Shown here: piece by piece, positions 51,074 through 59,656 of the stretch
Position numbering within the stretch: the first letter of the stretch is position 1
Layout of the letters: every line of letters starts with the position of its first letter
The notes under the pieces: model-generated
Databases searched by the model: none
Seen by the model: the letters and a program-made list of their open reading frames with translations, nothing else
What the model was told of the DNA's origin: nothing
Position numbers and translations under genes: made by a program
Origin: Betaproteobacteria bacterium HGW-Betaproteobacteria-14
GTDB taxonomy: Bacteria > Pseudomonadota > Gammaproteobacteria > Burkholderiales > Rhodocyclaceae
Length of the DNA: 59,656 nt
Direction: 5' to 3'
NCBI GenBank assembly: GCA_002840845.1
Contig: PHCS01000009.1
Span: forward strand, 1-59,656

Positions 51074-53608
51074 ATGGCACAGACGAGCGTAAGCCAATTC
51101 GCCAGCGAGCTGAAAATGCCCGCCACGGCACTGCTTGAACAACTCGCCAAGGCGGGCGTGGGCAAGAAGGGCGAATCCGATCTACTCAGCGATGCTGACA
51201 AGACTAAGCTGCTTGACTATCTGCGCAAGTCGCATGGAGGTGCAGAAAGCAAGTCGAAGATCACCCTGACGCGCAAGCAGACCACGGAGATCAAGAAATC
51301 CGACTCCACCGGCAAGGCGCGCACCATCCAGGTCGAAGTGCGCAAGAAGCGCGTCTTCGTCAAGCGTGACGAATCACAGGCTGCTGAAGTCGCTGCGCCG
51401 CCGCCAGCCACTGCGTCTTCGCCTGTCGTGGATGCCGAACAGGCCAAACTGCGCGAACTGGAATCGCAGAAGCAGTCCGAGTTGATGGCACGCCAGGCGG
51501 CAGAACTCAAGGAAAAGCAGGAGCGGGAAAGCAAGGTGCGGCAGGAGGCTGAAGCGCGCCTTGCCGCCCAGCAGGCGACGGCCGTGGCGGAGAAGGCCAA
51601 GGCGCAGGATGCGGCTGCGCCTGGCACTGCAGGCACGCTGCACAAGCCGGCTGGCAAGCCCGACAAGAAGGACGAAAAACAAAAGAAGGCGACGACGGCC
51701 TGGAAAGAGGAGGCAGCCAAGAAACGCGCCATCAAGACTCGTGGCGATACGGGTGGCGCTTCCGGCTGGCGCGGTGCCAAGGGAGGCGGTCGGCATCGCC
51801 ACCAGCATCATGAGGACAATACATCGGCCCAGATGCCTGCCGAGCCGATCGTGCGCGAGGTGCTGGTGCCGGAAACCATCACCGTCGCTGACCTTGCCCA
51901 CAAGATGGCGGTCAAGGCCGCAGAGGTCATCAAGACGCTGATGAAGATGGGCTCCATGGTCACCATCAACCAGGTGTTGGACCAGGAGACGGCGATGATC
52001 ATCGTCGAGGAAATGGGCCATGTCGCGAAAGCCGCCAAGCTTGACGATCCGGACGCGCTGCTTGCAGAAGCGCAGGAGGAACACAAGGATGTCGTACTGG
52101 AGCCCCGTGCCCCGGTGGTGACGGTGATGGGCCACGTTGACCACGGCAAGACTTCGCTGCTCGATCATATTCGCAAGACGCGGGTTGCCCACGGCGAAGC
52201 AGGCGGCATCACGCAGCACATCGGCGCCTATCACGTCGAGACGCCGCGCGGCATGGTTACCTTCCTCGACACTCCGGGCCACGAGGCCTTCACCGCCATG
52301 CGTGCCCGCGGTGCGAAGGCCACTGACCTCGTGATTCTGGTTGTTGCGGCCGACGATGGCGTCATGCCGCAGACGAAAGAGGCCATCCATCATGCAAAGG
52401 CGGCCAATGTTCCGCTCGTGGTGGCTGTAAACAAGATTGACAAGCCCGAGGCCAACCTCGAGCGCGTCAAGCAGGAACTGGTGGCCGAGAATGTCGTGCC
52501 GGAGGAGTACGGCGGCGACTCGCCATTCGTGCAGGTGTCAGCCAAGACCGGCCAGGGCATCGACGACCTGCTGGAGCATGTCCTGCTGCAGGCCGAAGTG
52601 CTGGAGCTGAAGGCGCCGAAAGATACTTTGGCCAAGGGCCTTGTCATCGAGTCCCGCCTCGACAAGGGCAAGGGCCCGGTGGCCACCATACTGGTGCAGT
52701 CGGGTACGCTCAAGCGCGGCGACATCGTCCTGGCAGGGGCCGTCTATGGCCGCGTGCGCGCCATGCTCGATGAGAACGGCGACCCGATCGATGCGGCAGG
52801 GCCATCCATTCCCGTGGAGATACAGGGCCTGTCCGATGTGCCGATGGCCGGCGACGAGGTGATGGCACTGGCCGATGAGCGCAAGGCACGCGAGATCGCG
52901 CTGTTCCGCCAGGGCAAGTTCCGCGACGTCAAGCTGGCTCGCCAACAGGCCGCCAAACTGGAGAACATGCTGGAGCAGATGGGCGAAGGCGAGGTCAAGA
53001 GCTTGCCGCTCATCGTCAAGGCGGACGTGCAAGGTTCGCAGGAAGCGCTGGCCCATGCATTGCTGAAACTGTCCACAGATGAAGTCAAGGTCAACATCAT
53101 CCATGCCGCGGTGGGTGGCATCAGTGAGTCAGATGTGAACCTTGCCTCTGCATCGAAAGCCGTCATCATCGGCTTCAATACGCGCGCCGATGCGCAAACG
53201 CGCAAGCTGGCCGAGAACCTCGGCGTGGATATCCGCTACTACAACATCATTTACGATGCCGTGGATGAAGTGAAGGCGGCCATGTCAGGCATGCTTTCGC
53301 CCGAGCGCAAGGAAAGCGCCATTGGCTTGGTGGAGATCCGCCAGGTATTCCGCATTTCCAGGGTCGGCACTGTTGCCGGCTGCTACGTGCTGGATGGCGT
53401 AGTTCGCCGCGGTTCGCAAGTGCGCCTGCTGCGTGACAACGTCGTGATCTGGACCGGCGAACTGGATTCGCTCAAGCGTTTCAAGGACGACGTGCGCGAG
53501 GTCAAGTCCGGCTTCGAGTGCGGCCTCTCCCTGAAGAATTACAACGACATCCAGGAAAAAGACCAGCTCGAGGTCTTCGAGATCCAGGAAGTGGCGCGGA
53601 CCCTTTGA
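51074..53608 (+). CDS. infB: Translation initiation factor IF-2
   Basis: The product is 844 aa. The N terminus (1-55) is an IF2-N domain; 60-250 is a charged, Ala/Lys-rich linker; a second IF2-N-like segment precedes the GTPase domain. GTPase motifs are [16 protein letters not shown] near residue 352, DTPGHEAF, and NKIDKPEAN. The C-terminal domains bind fMet-tRNA ([29 protein letters not shown]). It lies 9 bp after nusA. Confidence 0.98.
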   Translation: MAQTSVSQFASELKMPATALLEQLAKAGVGKKGESDLLSDADKTKLLDYLRKSHGGAESKSKITLTRKQTTEIKKSDSTGKARTIQVEVRKKRVFVKRDESQAAEVAAPPPATASSPVVDAEQAKLRELESQKQSELMARQAAELKEKQERESKVRQEAEARLAAQQATAVAEKAKAQDAAAPGTAGTLHKPAGKPDKKDEKQKKATTAWKEEAAKKRAIKTRGDTGGASGWRGAKGGGRHRHQHHEDNTSAQMPAEPIVREVLVPETITVADLAHKMAVKAAEVIKTLMKMGSMVTINQVLDQETAMIIVEEMGHVAKAAKLDDPDALLAEAQEEHKDVVLEPRAPVVTVMGHVDHGKTSLLDHIRKTRVAHGEAGGITQHIGAYHVETPRGMVTFLDTPGHEAFTAMRARGAKATDLVILVVAADDGVMPQTKEAIHHAKAANVPLVVAVNKIDKPEANLERVKQELVAENVVPEEYGGDSPFVQVSAKTGQGIDDLLEHVLLQAEVLELKAPKDTLAKGLVIESRLDKGKGPVATILVQSGTLKRGDIVLAGAVYGRVRAMLDENGDPIDAAGPSIPVEIQGLSDVPMAGDEVMALADERKAREIALFRQGKFRDVKLARQQAAKLENMLEQMGEGEVKSLPLIVKADVQGSQEALAHALLKLSTDEVKVNIIHAAVGGISESDVNLASASKAVIIGFNTRADAQTRKLAENLGVDIRYYNIIYDAVDEVKAAMSGMLSPERKESAIGLVEIRQVFRISRVGTVAGCYVLDGVVRRGSQVRLLRDNVVIWTGELDSLKRFKDDVREVKSGFECGLSLKNYNDIQEKDQLEVFEIQEVARTL

Positions 53609-53623
53609 TAGGATCGCGATGCC

Positions 53624-53992
53624 ATGCCGAAGGAATTCTCCCGCAGCAGTCGTGTCGCAGAGCAGATTCAGCGCGAGCTGGCCGAGCTGATCCAGCTGGA
53701 GCTGAAGGACCCGCGCGTCGGCCTGATCACCCTCACCGGGGTCGATCTGACTGCGGATTATGCGCACGCCAAGATTTATTACACCACATTGGCAGACGCT
53801 GCCGCGCGCGAGGGGGTCGACGCCGGCCTGCGCCGCGCCAGCGGTTTCCTGCGTCGTGAGCTGGGCCGTCGCATCCGCATTCATACGTTGCCTGAACTGC
53901 ATTTCGTGTATGACGCATCCGTGGAGCGGGGCGATCGCCTGTCCCGCCTGATTGACGAGGCTGTCCAGGCCGACCACAAGAAGCAGGACTGA
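53624..53992 (+). CDS. rbfA: Ribosome-binding factor A
   Basis: The product is 122 aa, KH-like fold. It binds the 30S subunit during late maturation and cold adaptation. RVAEQIQRELAELIQLELKDPRVGLITLTGVDLTADYAHAKIYYTTL and LHFVYDASVERGDRLSRLIDEA are family features. Lies between infB and truB as usual. Confidence 0.97.
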   Translation: MPKEFSRSSRVAEQIQRELAELIQLELKDPRVGLITLTGVDLTADYAHAKIYYTTLADAAAREGVDAGLRRASGFLRRELGRRIRIHTLPELHFVYDASVERGDRLSRLIDEAVQADHKKQD

Positions 53993-54007
53993 GCTGTCAG
54001 TCTTGCC

Positions 54008-54931
54008 ATGAATTCCCCCGCCAAGCAGTCGCGCCGCAAAGTGGATGGCATTCTGCTGCTCGACAAGGCGGCAGGCATGACCTCCAATGCCGCTTTGCAG
54101 AAGGTCAGACGGCTCTTCAATGCCGCCAAGGCCGGCCACACCGGTACGCTGGATCCGATGGCAACAGGCCTTCTCCCGGTCTGTTTTGGGGAGGCCACCA
54201 AGTTTGCCGGGGAGTTGCTTACTGCGGACAAATGCTATGAGGCGCATGTTCGTCTCGGCGTGCGTACCGACACGGCGGACGCCGAGGGTCAAGTGCTGGA
54301 AACCCGGCCGGTCGCTGTGTCTCGCCCACAGGTGGTGGCGGCCATGGCCCGCTTTCGCGGCGATATCCTGCAGGTGCCGCCCATGCATTCGGCGCTCAAG
54401 CGTGACGGACGCCCACTTTACGAATACGCACGAAAAGGCATCGAACTCGAACGTGCGCCGCGCGCCGTCACCATCCATGCGCTTGAGCTGCTTGCCTTTT
54501 CGGAAGACAGGATCGAGTTCAAGGTGGCTTGCAGCAAGGGCACGTATGTTCGCACCCTGGCGCAGAACATCGGAGAAGCACTGGGTTGCGGCGCGCACCT
54601 GAGCGCCCTGCGGCGCACCCGCATCGGCGATCTAAGCCTGGATGCTGCCTTGACGCTCGATGCCTTGCAGGCGATGACGCCGGAGGCGCGCGAGACCCTA
54701 TTGCTCCCAGTTGATGCGTTGCTGGCCGTACTGCCGCGGTTGGATCTGGATGAAGACGCGGCATTGCGCTTCAGGCACGGCCAGGCTGTGCCGGCGGGAC
54801 GGAACCCTGTTTCGGATGACGGCAGACTGCGGATTTATGGCGCTGGCGACCGATTTATCGGACTGGGACGCGCCGGGGCGGACGGACGGGTGATGCCGCT
54901 CCGGTTGATCGGGACGGGCTTTGATAATTAG
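54008..54931 (+). CDS. truB: tRNA pseudouridine(55) synthase
   Basis: The product is 307 aa. [23 protein letters not shown] and [27 protein letters not shown] contain the catalytic Asp (GTLDPMATG); [33 protein letters not shown] is the RNA-binding thumb region. A C-terminal PUA domain ends it. It modifies U55 in the T loop of all tRNAs. Confidence 0.97.
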   Translation: MNSPAKQSRRKVDGILLLDKAAGMTSNAALQKVRRLFNAAKAGHTGTLDPMATGLLPVCFGEATKFAGELLTADKCYEAHVRLGVRTDTADAEGQVLETRPVAVSRPQVVAAMARFRGDILQVPPMHSALKRDGRPLYEYARKGIELERAPRAVTIHALELLAFSEDRIEFKVACSKGTYVRTLAQNIGEALGCGAHLSALRRTRIGDLSLDAALTLDALQAMTPEARETLLLPVDALLAVLPRLDLDEDAALRFRHGQAVPAGRNPVSDDGRLRIYGAGDRFIGLGRAGADGRVMPLRLIGTGFDN

Positions 54932-54941
54932 AGGTTTTTTC

Positions 54942-54970
54942 TTGCGGCAGAAGGGGTGTGCGGGTATAAT
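54942..54970 (+). promoter_or_regulatory. Promoter of rpsO
   Basis: TTGCGG (54942-54947) and a perfect TATAAT (54965-54970) are 17 bases apart. Start near 54977 gives an rpsO leader of about 112 bases. Confidence 0.7.
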
Positions 54971-54976
54971 GCTACC

Positions 54977-55088
54977 CTTCATTCGAAGTCCGGATGAAGA
55001 CAACACCGTAGCAAATACCCTAGAGGTGCAGTGCTCTATCAAACCGGGGCGGCACCTGATTTCAACTGCGTTTGAGAGAAAGTCAATA
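54977..55088 (+). promoter_or_regulatory. rpsO leader, possible S15 autoregulatory RNA
   Basis: The long leader has a stem CTTCAT with ATGAAG (54978-54999) and more pairable segments near the start codon (GGTGCAGTGC, GGGGCGGCACC). In E. coli S15 binds such a structured leader to repress its own translation. The fold here is not shown; length and hairpins only make it plausible. Confidence 0.35.
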
Positions 55089-55358
55089 ATGGCATTTACC
55101 ACCGCCGACAAGGCCAAAGTTGTGGCCGATTTCCAGCGTGCGCAAGGCGACACCGGTTCGCCTGAAGTGCAAATCGCGCTGCTGACCAACCGCATCAACG
55201 ACCTGACCGGTCACTTCAAGGAACACGTCAAGGACCACCATTCGCGCCGCGGCCTGCTGCGCATGGTGAGCCAGCGCCGCAAGTTGCTCGATTACCTCAA
55301 GCGCACGAATGCCGACAGTTATCGTGCGCTGATCGAGCGCCTCGGCCTGCGCAAGTAA
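55089..55358 (+). CDS. rpsO: 30S ribosomal protein S15
   Basis: The product is 89 aa, standard length. [52 protein letters not shown] is the whole-family signature. It binds 16S rRNA helix 22 early in assembly. It precedes pnp as in most proteobacteria. Confidence 0.99.
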   Translation: MAFTTADKAKVVADFQRAQGDTGSPEVQIALLTNRINDLTGHFKEHVKDHHSRRGLLRMVSQRRKLLDYLKRTNADSYRALIERLGLRK

Positions 55359-55396
55359 CACCGCGAACTGCATGTGCCCCGCTCCATAGCGGATAT

Positions 55397-55435
55397 GCCG
55401 GCGGCGCCCAGGATGGGCGCGCCGGCTTTGTCGTT
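55397..55435 (+). terminator. rpsO terminator / pnp upstream hairpin
   Basis: GCCGGCG (55397-55403) pairs with CGCCGGC (55420-55426) and, inside it, CGCCC with GGGCG; TTTGTCGTTT follows. A second stem, GGGCGGA with TCCGCTC, lies at about 55440-55459. The pair recalls the partial terminator and processed leader hairpin between rpsO and pnp in E. coli. Confidence 0.7.
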
Positions 55436-55482
55436 TCCAGGGGCGGATGTGTCCGCTCCCTGCTGATTGAAAGGATAGTCCC

Positions 55483-57600
55483 TTGCTTACTGCTACCAAG
55501 AAAAGCTTTTCCTACGGTGCGCACACCGTCACTCTGGAGACCGGCGAGATTGCGCGTCAGGCGCACGGCGCCGTCATGGTCAACATGGACGAGACCGTCG
55601 TCCTCGCCACCGTGGTGGCCGCCAAGGAGCCCAAGCCCGGCCAGGATTTTTTCCCGCTGACGGTCGATTACATGGAGAAGGTCTACGCTGCGGGCCGCAT
55701 TCCGGGCGGGTTCTTCAAGCGCGAGGGGCGTCCCTCCGAGAAGGAAATTCTCACTTCCCGCCTGATCGACCGGCCGATCCGTCCGCTCTTCCCTGACGGT
55801 CTCTACAACGACGTTCAGGTCGTGGTGACCGTGCTGTCGAGCAATCCCGAGATCGATCCTGATATTCCGGCGCTGATCGGTGTCTCCGCAGCGCTGTCGA
55901 TTTCCGGCATTCCCTTCAACGGCCCCATCGGCGCAGCCCGTGTCGGCTACATCAACGGCCAGTACGTCATGTGCCCGACGATGTCGCAGGTCAAGGAAAG
56001 CCAGCTCAACCTGGTCGTTGCGGGCACGGCTTCAGCCGTGCTGATGGTTGAATCCGAGGCGCAGGAACTGTCCGAGGATGTCATGCTCGGCGCCGTGGTG
56101 TTCGGTCATGAGCAGATGCAGGCCGCCATCAATGCCATCAATGAACTGGTCGAAGTCGCCGGCAAGCCCGAGTGGAACTGGCAGCCGCCGGCCAAGGACG
56201 AAGCGCTCATTGCCAAGGTTGCCGAACTGGCCGAGGCCGAATTGCGTGCCGCATACCGCGTCACGCAGAAGCAGCAGCGCATGCAGCAGGTCGATGCTCT
56301 GCGCAAGCGGGTCATTGAGGCAGTTTCCCAGGCCGCGCCGAACCCCTTGGGCCCGAACGAGATCAACCATGTCAAGAATGTCTTCTTCGACCTGGAAGCC
56401 CATATTGTCCGCAACCAGATCCTCGACGGCGAGCCGCGCATCGACGGCCGTGACACGCGCACCGTGCGCCCGATCAGCATCCGCCACGGCGTGCTTCCGC
56501 GCACCCACGGCTCCACGCTGTTTACCCGCGGCGAGACGCAGGCACTGGTGGTGGCCACGCTGGGCACCGGCCGCGACGAGCAGATCATCGACGCGCTGCA
56601 GGGCGAGTATCGCGATCGCTTCCTGCTCCATTACAACATGCCGCCCTTCGCCACGGGCGAGACCGGCCGCGTTGGCAGTCCGAAGCGCCGCGAGATTGGC
56701 CATGGCCGCCTGGCCAAGCGCGCCCTCATCGCCGTGCTGCCTTCGCCCGAGGAGTTCAGCTACTCGATGCGCGTCGTTTCCGAGATCACTGAGTCGAACG
56801 GCTCCAGTTCGATGGCTTCCGTCTGCGGCGGCTCGCTGGCGCTGATGGACGCCGGCGTACCGCTCAAGGCGCAGGTCGCCGGCATCGCCATGGGCCTCAT
56901 CAAGGAAGGCAACCGCTTCGCCGTGCTGACCGACATCCTGGGCGACGAGGACCACCTCGGCGACATGGACTTCAAGGTGGCCGGCACCGACAACGGCGTG
57001 ACCGCACTGCAGATGGACATCAAGATCCAGGGCATCACCAAGGAGATCATGCACGTTGCACTGACGCAGGCCAACGAGGCGCGCATGCACATCCTCGGCA
57101 TCATGAAGCAGTCCATGAGCGCGCCGAGCGAGATATCCACCTACGCCCCGCGACTCATCACCATGAAGATCAATCCGGAGAAGATCCGCGACGTGATCGG
57201 CAAGGGCGGCGCGGTGATACGTGCTCTGACCGAGGAGACGGGCACGGTCATCGACATCAACGACGACGGCACGGTGACCATTGCTTCTGTCAGCGCGGAA
57301 GCCGGCGCCCTGGCGAGGAAGCGCATCGAGGACATCACTGCCGAAGTCGAGGTGGGCAAGGTCTACGACGGCACCGTGCTGCGCCTGCTGGATTTCGGCG
57401 CCATCGTGCAGATCCTGCCGGGCAAGGATGGCCTGCTGCATATTTCGCAGATCGCCAACGAGCGCGTCAATCAGGTTTCAGACTACCTGAAGGAAGGCCA
57501 GGCGGTGCGGGTCAAGGTGCTGGAGGCCGACGAGAAGGGGCGCGTGCGCCTGTCCATGAAGGCTGCGTCTGAACCGGCGCCGGCGCCGGTGCAGGAGTAA
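55483..57600 (+). CDS. pnp: Polyribonucleotide nucleotidyltransferase (PNPase)
   Basis: The product is 705 aa. It degrades RNA 3' to 5' with phosphate. Two RNase PH domains (first: [26 protein letters not shown]; second: [17 protein letters not shown] with the catalytic [19 protein letters not shown]), a KH domain ([25 protein letters not shown], near 565) and an S1 domain ([33 protein letters not shown]) are in the usual order. The start is TTG at 55483, with AAAGGATAG at good spacing and a matching N terminus. Confidence 0.97.
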   Translation: MLTATKKSFSYGAHTVTLETGEIARQAHGAVMVNMDETVVLATVVAAKEPKPGQDFFPLTVDYMEKVYAAGRIPGGFFKREGRPSEKEILTSRLIDRPIRPLFPDGLYNDVQVVVTVLSSNPEIDPDIPALIGVSAALSISGIPFNGPIGAARVGYINGQYVMCPTMSQVKESQLNLVVAGTASAVLMVESEAQELSEDVMLGAVVFGHEQMQAAINAINELVEVAGKPEWNWQPPAKDEALIAKVAELAEAELRAAYRVTQKQQRMQQVDALRKRVIEAVSQAAPNPLGPNEINHVKNVFFDLEAHIVRNQILDGEPRIDGRDTRTVRPISIRHGVLPRTHGSTLFTRGETQALVVATLGTGRDEQIIDALQGEYRDRFLLHYNMPPFATGETGRVGSPKRREIGHGRLAKRALIAVLPSPEEFSYSMRVVSEITESNGSSSMASVCGGSLALMDAGVPLKAQVAGIAMGLIKEGNRFAVLTDILGDEDHLGDMDFKVAGTDNGVTALQMDIKIQGITKEIMHVALTQANEARMHILGIMKQSMSAPSEISTYAPRLITMKINPEKIRDVIGKGGAVIRALTEETGTVIDINDDGTVTIASVSAEAGALARKRIEDITAEVEVGKVYDGTVLRLLDFGAIVQILPGKDGLLHISQIANERVNQVSDYLKEGQAVRVKVLEADEKGRVRLSMKAASEPAPAPVQE

Positions 57601-57628
57601 GCGCCTCAAGGCATAAAGCGGCATAAGG

Positions 57629-57657
57629 AAAAAGGGACGCAATTGCGTCCCTTTTTT
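57629..57657. terminator. Bidirectional terminator between pnp and dksA
   Basis: AAAAAGGGACGC and GCGTCCCTTTTT form a near-perfect palindrome around AATT. It gives a GC stem and U tract on either strand, so it can end both pnp (plus) and dksA (minus). Confidence 0.9.
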
Positions 57658-57702
57658 CATGTGTGACACCTCCGCCATTGCGGAAATGATCTGCTCAGAC
57701 GG

Positions 57703-58128
57703 TCACTTCGCTACCTGCTTCTCCCTCAATTCCTCCAGGGTCTTGCAGTCGATGCACATGGTGGCCGTAGGACGGGCTTCCAGGCGCTTCAGGCCGATTT
57801 CCACGCCGCAGGAATCACAGTAGCCATACTCGCCATTCTCAAGCCGCCCAAGGGCCTCGTCGATCTTTTTGATCAGCTTGCGCTCGCGATCACGGTTGCG
57901 CAGTTCCAGGGCGATATCGGATTCCTGGCTGGCACGGTCGTTGGGGTCGGCGAATACTGTCGCCTCGTCCTGCATCGTGTGCACCGTGCGTTCAATGTCC
58001 TGAAGCAGTTCGCTTTTCAGCGTCTCCAGGATGGCACGGAAGTGCTTGTGCTGCTTGGCGTTCATGTACTCCTCGCCCTTCTTGGCTACATAGGGCGGGA
58101 ACTGTTTGTGGAGGATGTCTTCAGCCAT
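57703..58128 (-). CDS. dksA: RNA polymerase-binding transcription factor DksA
   Basis: The product is 141 aa. It enters the RNA polymerase secondary channel and works with ppGpp in the stringent response. The coiled-coil tip has the acidic motif DPNDRASQESD, and the zinc finger is CDSCGVEIGLKRLEARPTATMCIDC with all four cysteines. ATG 58128 is chosen since the family starts there; the frame is open much further through the antisense of tRNA genes. Confidence 0.97.
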   Translation of the reverse strand: MAEDILHKQFPPYVAKKGEEYMNAKQHKHFRAILETLKSELLQDIERTVHTMQDEATVFADPNDRASQESDIALELRNRDRERKLIKKIDEALGRLENGEYGYCDSCGVEIGLKRLEARPTATMCIDCKTLEELREKQVAK

Positions 58129-58159
58129 TTTCGAACCCGGATTTGCGGGAAAAGTCGCT

Positions 58160-58188
58160 TTAATATCAGAAATGCGGAGGGGTCGCAA
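58160..58188 (-). promoter_or_regulatory. Promoter of dksA
   Basis: On the minus strand -35 TTGCGA (58188-58183) and -10 TATTAA (58165-58160) are 17 bases apart, with a start near 58153. Confidence 0.6.
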
Positions 58189-58215
58189 GCAAAACTTCCG
58201 CGCGGTCTGATTCGA

Positions 58216-58244
58216 TTGACCTATTAGAGGTGCCCGAGTAAAAT
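58216..58244 (+). promoter_or_regulatory. Promoter of the tRNA cluster
   Basis: TTGACC (58216-58221) and TAAAAT (58239-58244) are 17 bases apart. The start near 58251 lies only a few bases before the mature end of tRNA-Pro. Confidence 0.75.
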
Positions 58245-58254
58245 TCCGCGTCTT

Positions 58255-58331
<77 letters not shown>

Positions 58332-58401
58332 GCAATGGCGTGAATCGAAGTCCGGCGGAAATCCCATTTGGGAGGAACGCAGGAAACCCCCGTGGGGCGG
58401 G

Positions 58402-58478
58402 GCGCCCGTAGCTCAACCGGATAGAGCACCGGCCTTCTAAGCCGGGGGTTGTGAGTTCGAGTCTCGCCGGGCGCGCCA
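58402..58478 (+). tRNA. tRNA-Arg (anticodon TCT)
   Basis: It is 77 bases, CCA encoded. Acceptor GCGCCCG pairs with CGGGCGC, discriminator G. Anticodon stem CCGGC/GCCGG encloses loop CTTCTAA, so the anticodon is TCT. The T loop is GTTCGAGTC. Confidence 0.97.
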
Positions 58479-58510
58479 GAATGCAGTCTTGGCGCGTTGG
58501 CATTTCCAGT

Positions 58511-58587
58511 GGTGGACGTAGCTCAGTTGGTAGAGTCCTGGATTGTGATTCCAGTTGTCGCGGGTTCGAGTCCCGTCGTCCACCCCA
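58511..58587 (+). tRNA. tRNA-His (anticodon GTG)
   Basis: The span includes the extra 5' G (-1) typical of tRNA-His (58511), pairing with C73. Acceptor GTGGACG/CGTCCAC, then C and CCA. Anticodon arm CTGGA, loop TTGTGAT, TCCAG gives GTG. The T loop is GGTTCGAGTCC. Confidence 0.96.
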
Positions 58588-58697
58588 CCCTCTCCCGATA
58601 CAATGTCCTGCCTTTATGGTGGCGCTTGGCGCATGCCGTGAGCCCGTGCCGCAGGCATGATGCAGCCTATCTGCTGCGGGGGAAATGAGAAAGATTC

Positions 58698-59656
58698 ATG
58701 AACAAGAAAACAGCCGCCTACGACGAATCCTCCTTTCGCGTGCTGAAGGGTCTGGAACCGGTGCGCGAGCGCCCGGGCATGTACACCCGGACCGATTCGC
58801 CCATGCACATCATTCAGGAGGTGGTCGACAACGCTGCGGACGAGGCGCTGGCCGGATTCGCCAGGAGCATCCACGTCACGCTGCATGCGGACGGTTCCGT
58901 CACCGTGGCCGACGACGGCCGCGGCATTCCGGTCGGCCCGCATCCCGAGGAACAGGTGCCGGTGGTGGTGCTGGCCTTCACGCGTCTGCACGCAGGCGGC
59001 AAGTTCGACAAGAAGTCCGGCCAGGCCGCCTATGCCTTCTCCGGAGGGCTGCATGGCGTCGGCGTCGCCGTCACCAATGCCTTGTCGACGCGGGTCGAAG
59101 TGGAGGTGCGGCGAGATGGCCATGCCCATTTCGTCACTTTTTCCGAGAATGGCGAGAAGGTTTCCGATCTTCAGGTCGGCGAGCCCTGCGGCCGCCAGAG
59201 CGGAACGCTCGTCCGTGCCTGGCCGGATGCAAAGTATTTCGAATCGGCCAAGCTGCCTGTGGCCGAGCTGGAGCGCCTGTTGCGTTCGAAGGCCGTCCTG
59301 CTGCCAGGGCTCACGGTGACGCTGCAGAACGAACAGGGCGGGGCGGCCAAGACCTGGCGCTATCCGCTCGGGCTGCAGGGCTACCTGGAGGAGATGGGGG
59401 CCGGCGTCGAAGCCGTCTCCCCGGTCTACACCGGCGAGAAATTTGCTACTTCCGAAGACGAGACCTTCGCTGAGGGAGAAGGCGCGGCGTGGGCACTCGG
59501 CTGGTTTGCCGAACAGGTGTGCGCCGAGTCCTACGTTAACCTGATTCCCACGGCGCTCGGCGGCACGCACGAGTCGGGCCTGCGCGCCGGCACCTTCGAG
59601 GCGGTGAAATCCTTCATCGAACACCATGCGCTGCTGCCGCGGGGTGTGAAGCTGCA
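58698..59656 (+). CDS. parE: DNA topoisomerase IV subunit B, 5' part
   Basis: The gene runs off the window; 319 codons are visible. GHKL ATPase motifs are EVVDNAADEALAG, DDGRGIPVGPHPE and FSGGLHGVGVAVTNALS. LKGLEPVRERPGMYT and SYVNLIPTALGGTHESGLRAG favour ParE over GyrB. Subunit B supplies ATP hydrolysis for chromosome decatenation. ATG 58698 follows GAGAAAGATTC. Confidence 0.93.
   Translation, partial: MNKKTAAYDESSFRVLKGLEPVRERPGMYTRTDSPMHIIQEVVDNAADEALAGFARSIHVTLHADGSVTVADDGRGIPVGPHPEEQVPVVVLAFTRLHAGGKFDKKSGQAAYAFSGGLHGVGVAVTNALSTRVEVEVRRDGHAHFVTFSENGEKVSDLQVGEPCGRQSGTLVRAWPDAKYFESAKLPVAELERLLRSKAVLLPGLTVTLQNEQGGAAKTWRYPLGLQGYLEEMGAGVEAVSPVYTGEKFATSEDETFAEGEGAAWALGWFAEQVCAESYVNLIPTALGGTHESGLRAGTFEAVKSFIEHHALLPRGVKL

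Overview
The window is a 59.7 kb piece of a GC-rich (about 65%) proteobacterial chromosome. It contains a rimP-nusA-infB-rbfA-truB-rpsO-pnp cluster, a yciV/yciO/M50/trpS/scpA/scpB/rluB run, pyrG-kdsA-eno-ftsB, a gcvT-gcvH-gcvP operon under a tandem glycine riboswitch, and a large complement of acyl-CoA and ETF genes. This mix best fits a betaproteobacterium, probably Rhodocyclales or a relative. That placement is inference from gene content and synteny. The first 30 bases are a pure G run, which looks like a sequencing or assembly artefact at a contig edge.

Layout. (1) 108-4552: a VOC-family gene, then divergent polyphosphate genes ppk1 and ppx with a Pho-box array between them. (2) 4606-8181: a four-gene MCE (Mla-like) lipid ABC transporter. 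(3) 8233-17213: acyl-CoA metabolism (acyl-CoA ligase, ECHDC3-like crotonase, second ligase), then a LivG-F-K-H-M type ABC importer. (4) 17314-22743: a divergent TetR regulator with a clear operator, etfB-etfA, a FimV-like membrane protein and an acyl-CoA dehydrogenase. (5) 22744-25647: a 588 bp non-coding region with a terminator, palindromes and a class I cyclic-di-GMP (GEMM) riboswitch, leading into a DUF1631 gene. (6) 25648-30275: ETF-ubiquinone oxidoreductase, a thioesterase, acetoacetyl-CoA synthetase and an isochorismatase-family hydrolase. (7) 30370-35281: pyrG, kdsA, a DUF1330 gene, eno, ftsB and a small membrane ORF. (8) 35299-41880, minus strand: the glycine cleavage operon with a GcvR-like ACT protein, a gamma carbonic anhydrase and a secreted hypothetical protein. 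(9) 41934-48994: hydrolase, RNase AM, YciO, M50 protease, TrpRS, thioesterase, ScpA, ScpB, RluB. (10) 49013-57657: the rimP-to-pnp translation and RNA-decay cluster with its leaders and terminators. (11) 57703-59656: dksA, tRNA-Pro/Arg/His and the 5' part of parE.

How the genes work together. Regions 3, 4 and 6 form a coherent acyl-CoA catabolic set: ligases activate carboxylic acids, a dehydrogenase oxidises them, EtfBA carries electrons and ETF-QO delivers them to quinone. The TetR protein is the likely local regulator. Region 1 makes and degrades polyphosphate and looks phosphate-responsive. Region 8 degrades glycine and is switched on by glycine.

The items most worth a second look are: the c-di-GMP riboswitch in front of a DUF1631 gene and its possible Shine-Dalgarno-masking expression platform; an intergenic element of about 110 bp present in two good copies and one degraded copy, with two hairpins that differ in sequence but are kept in structure; the three-heptamer Pho box upstream of ppk1; a Walker A lysine-to-arginine change in the LivF-like ATPase; a crotonase without the canonical catalytic glutamates; and a 32 bp tandem duplication of the kdsA start region.
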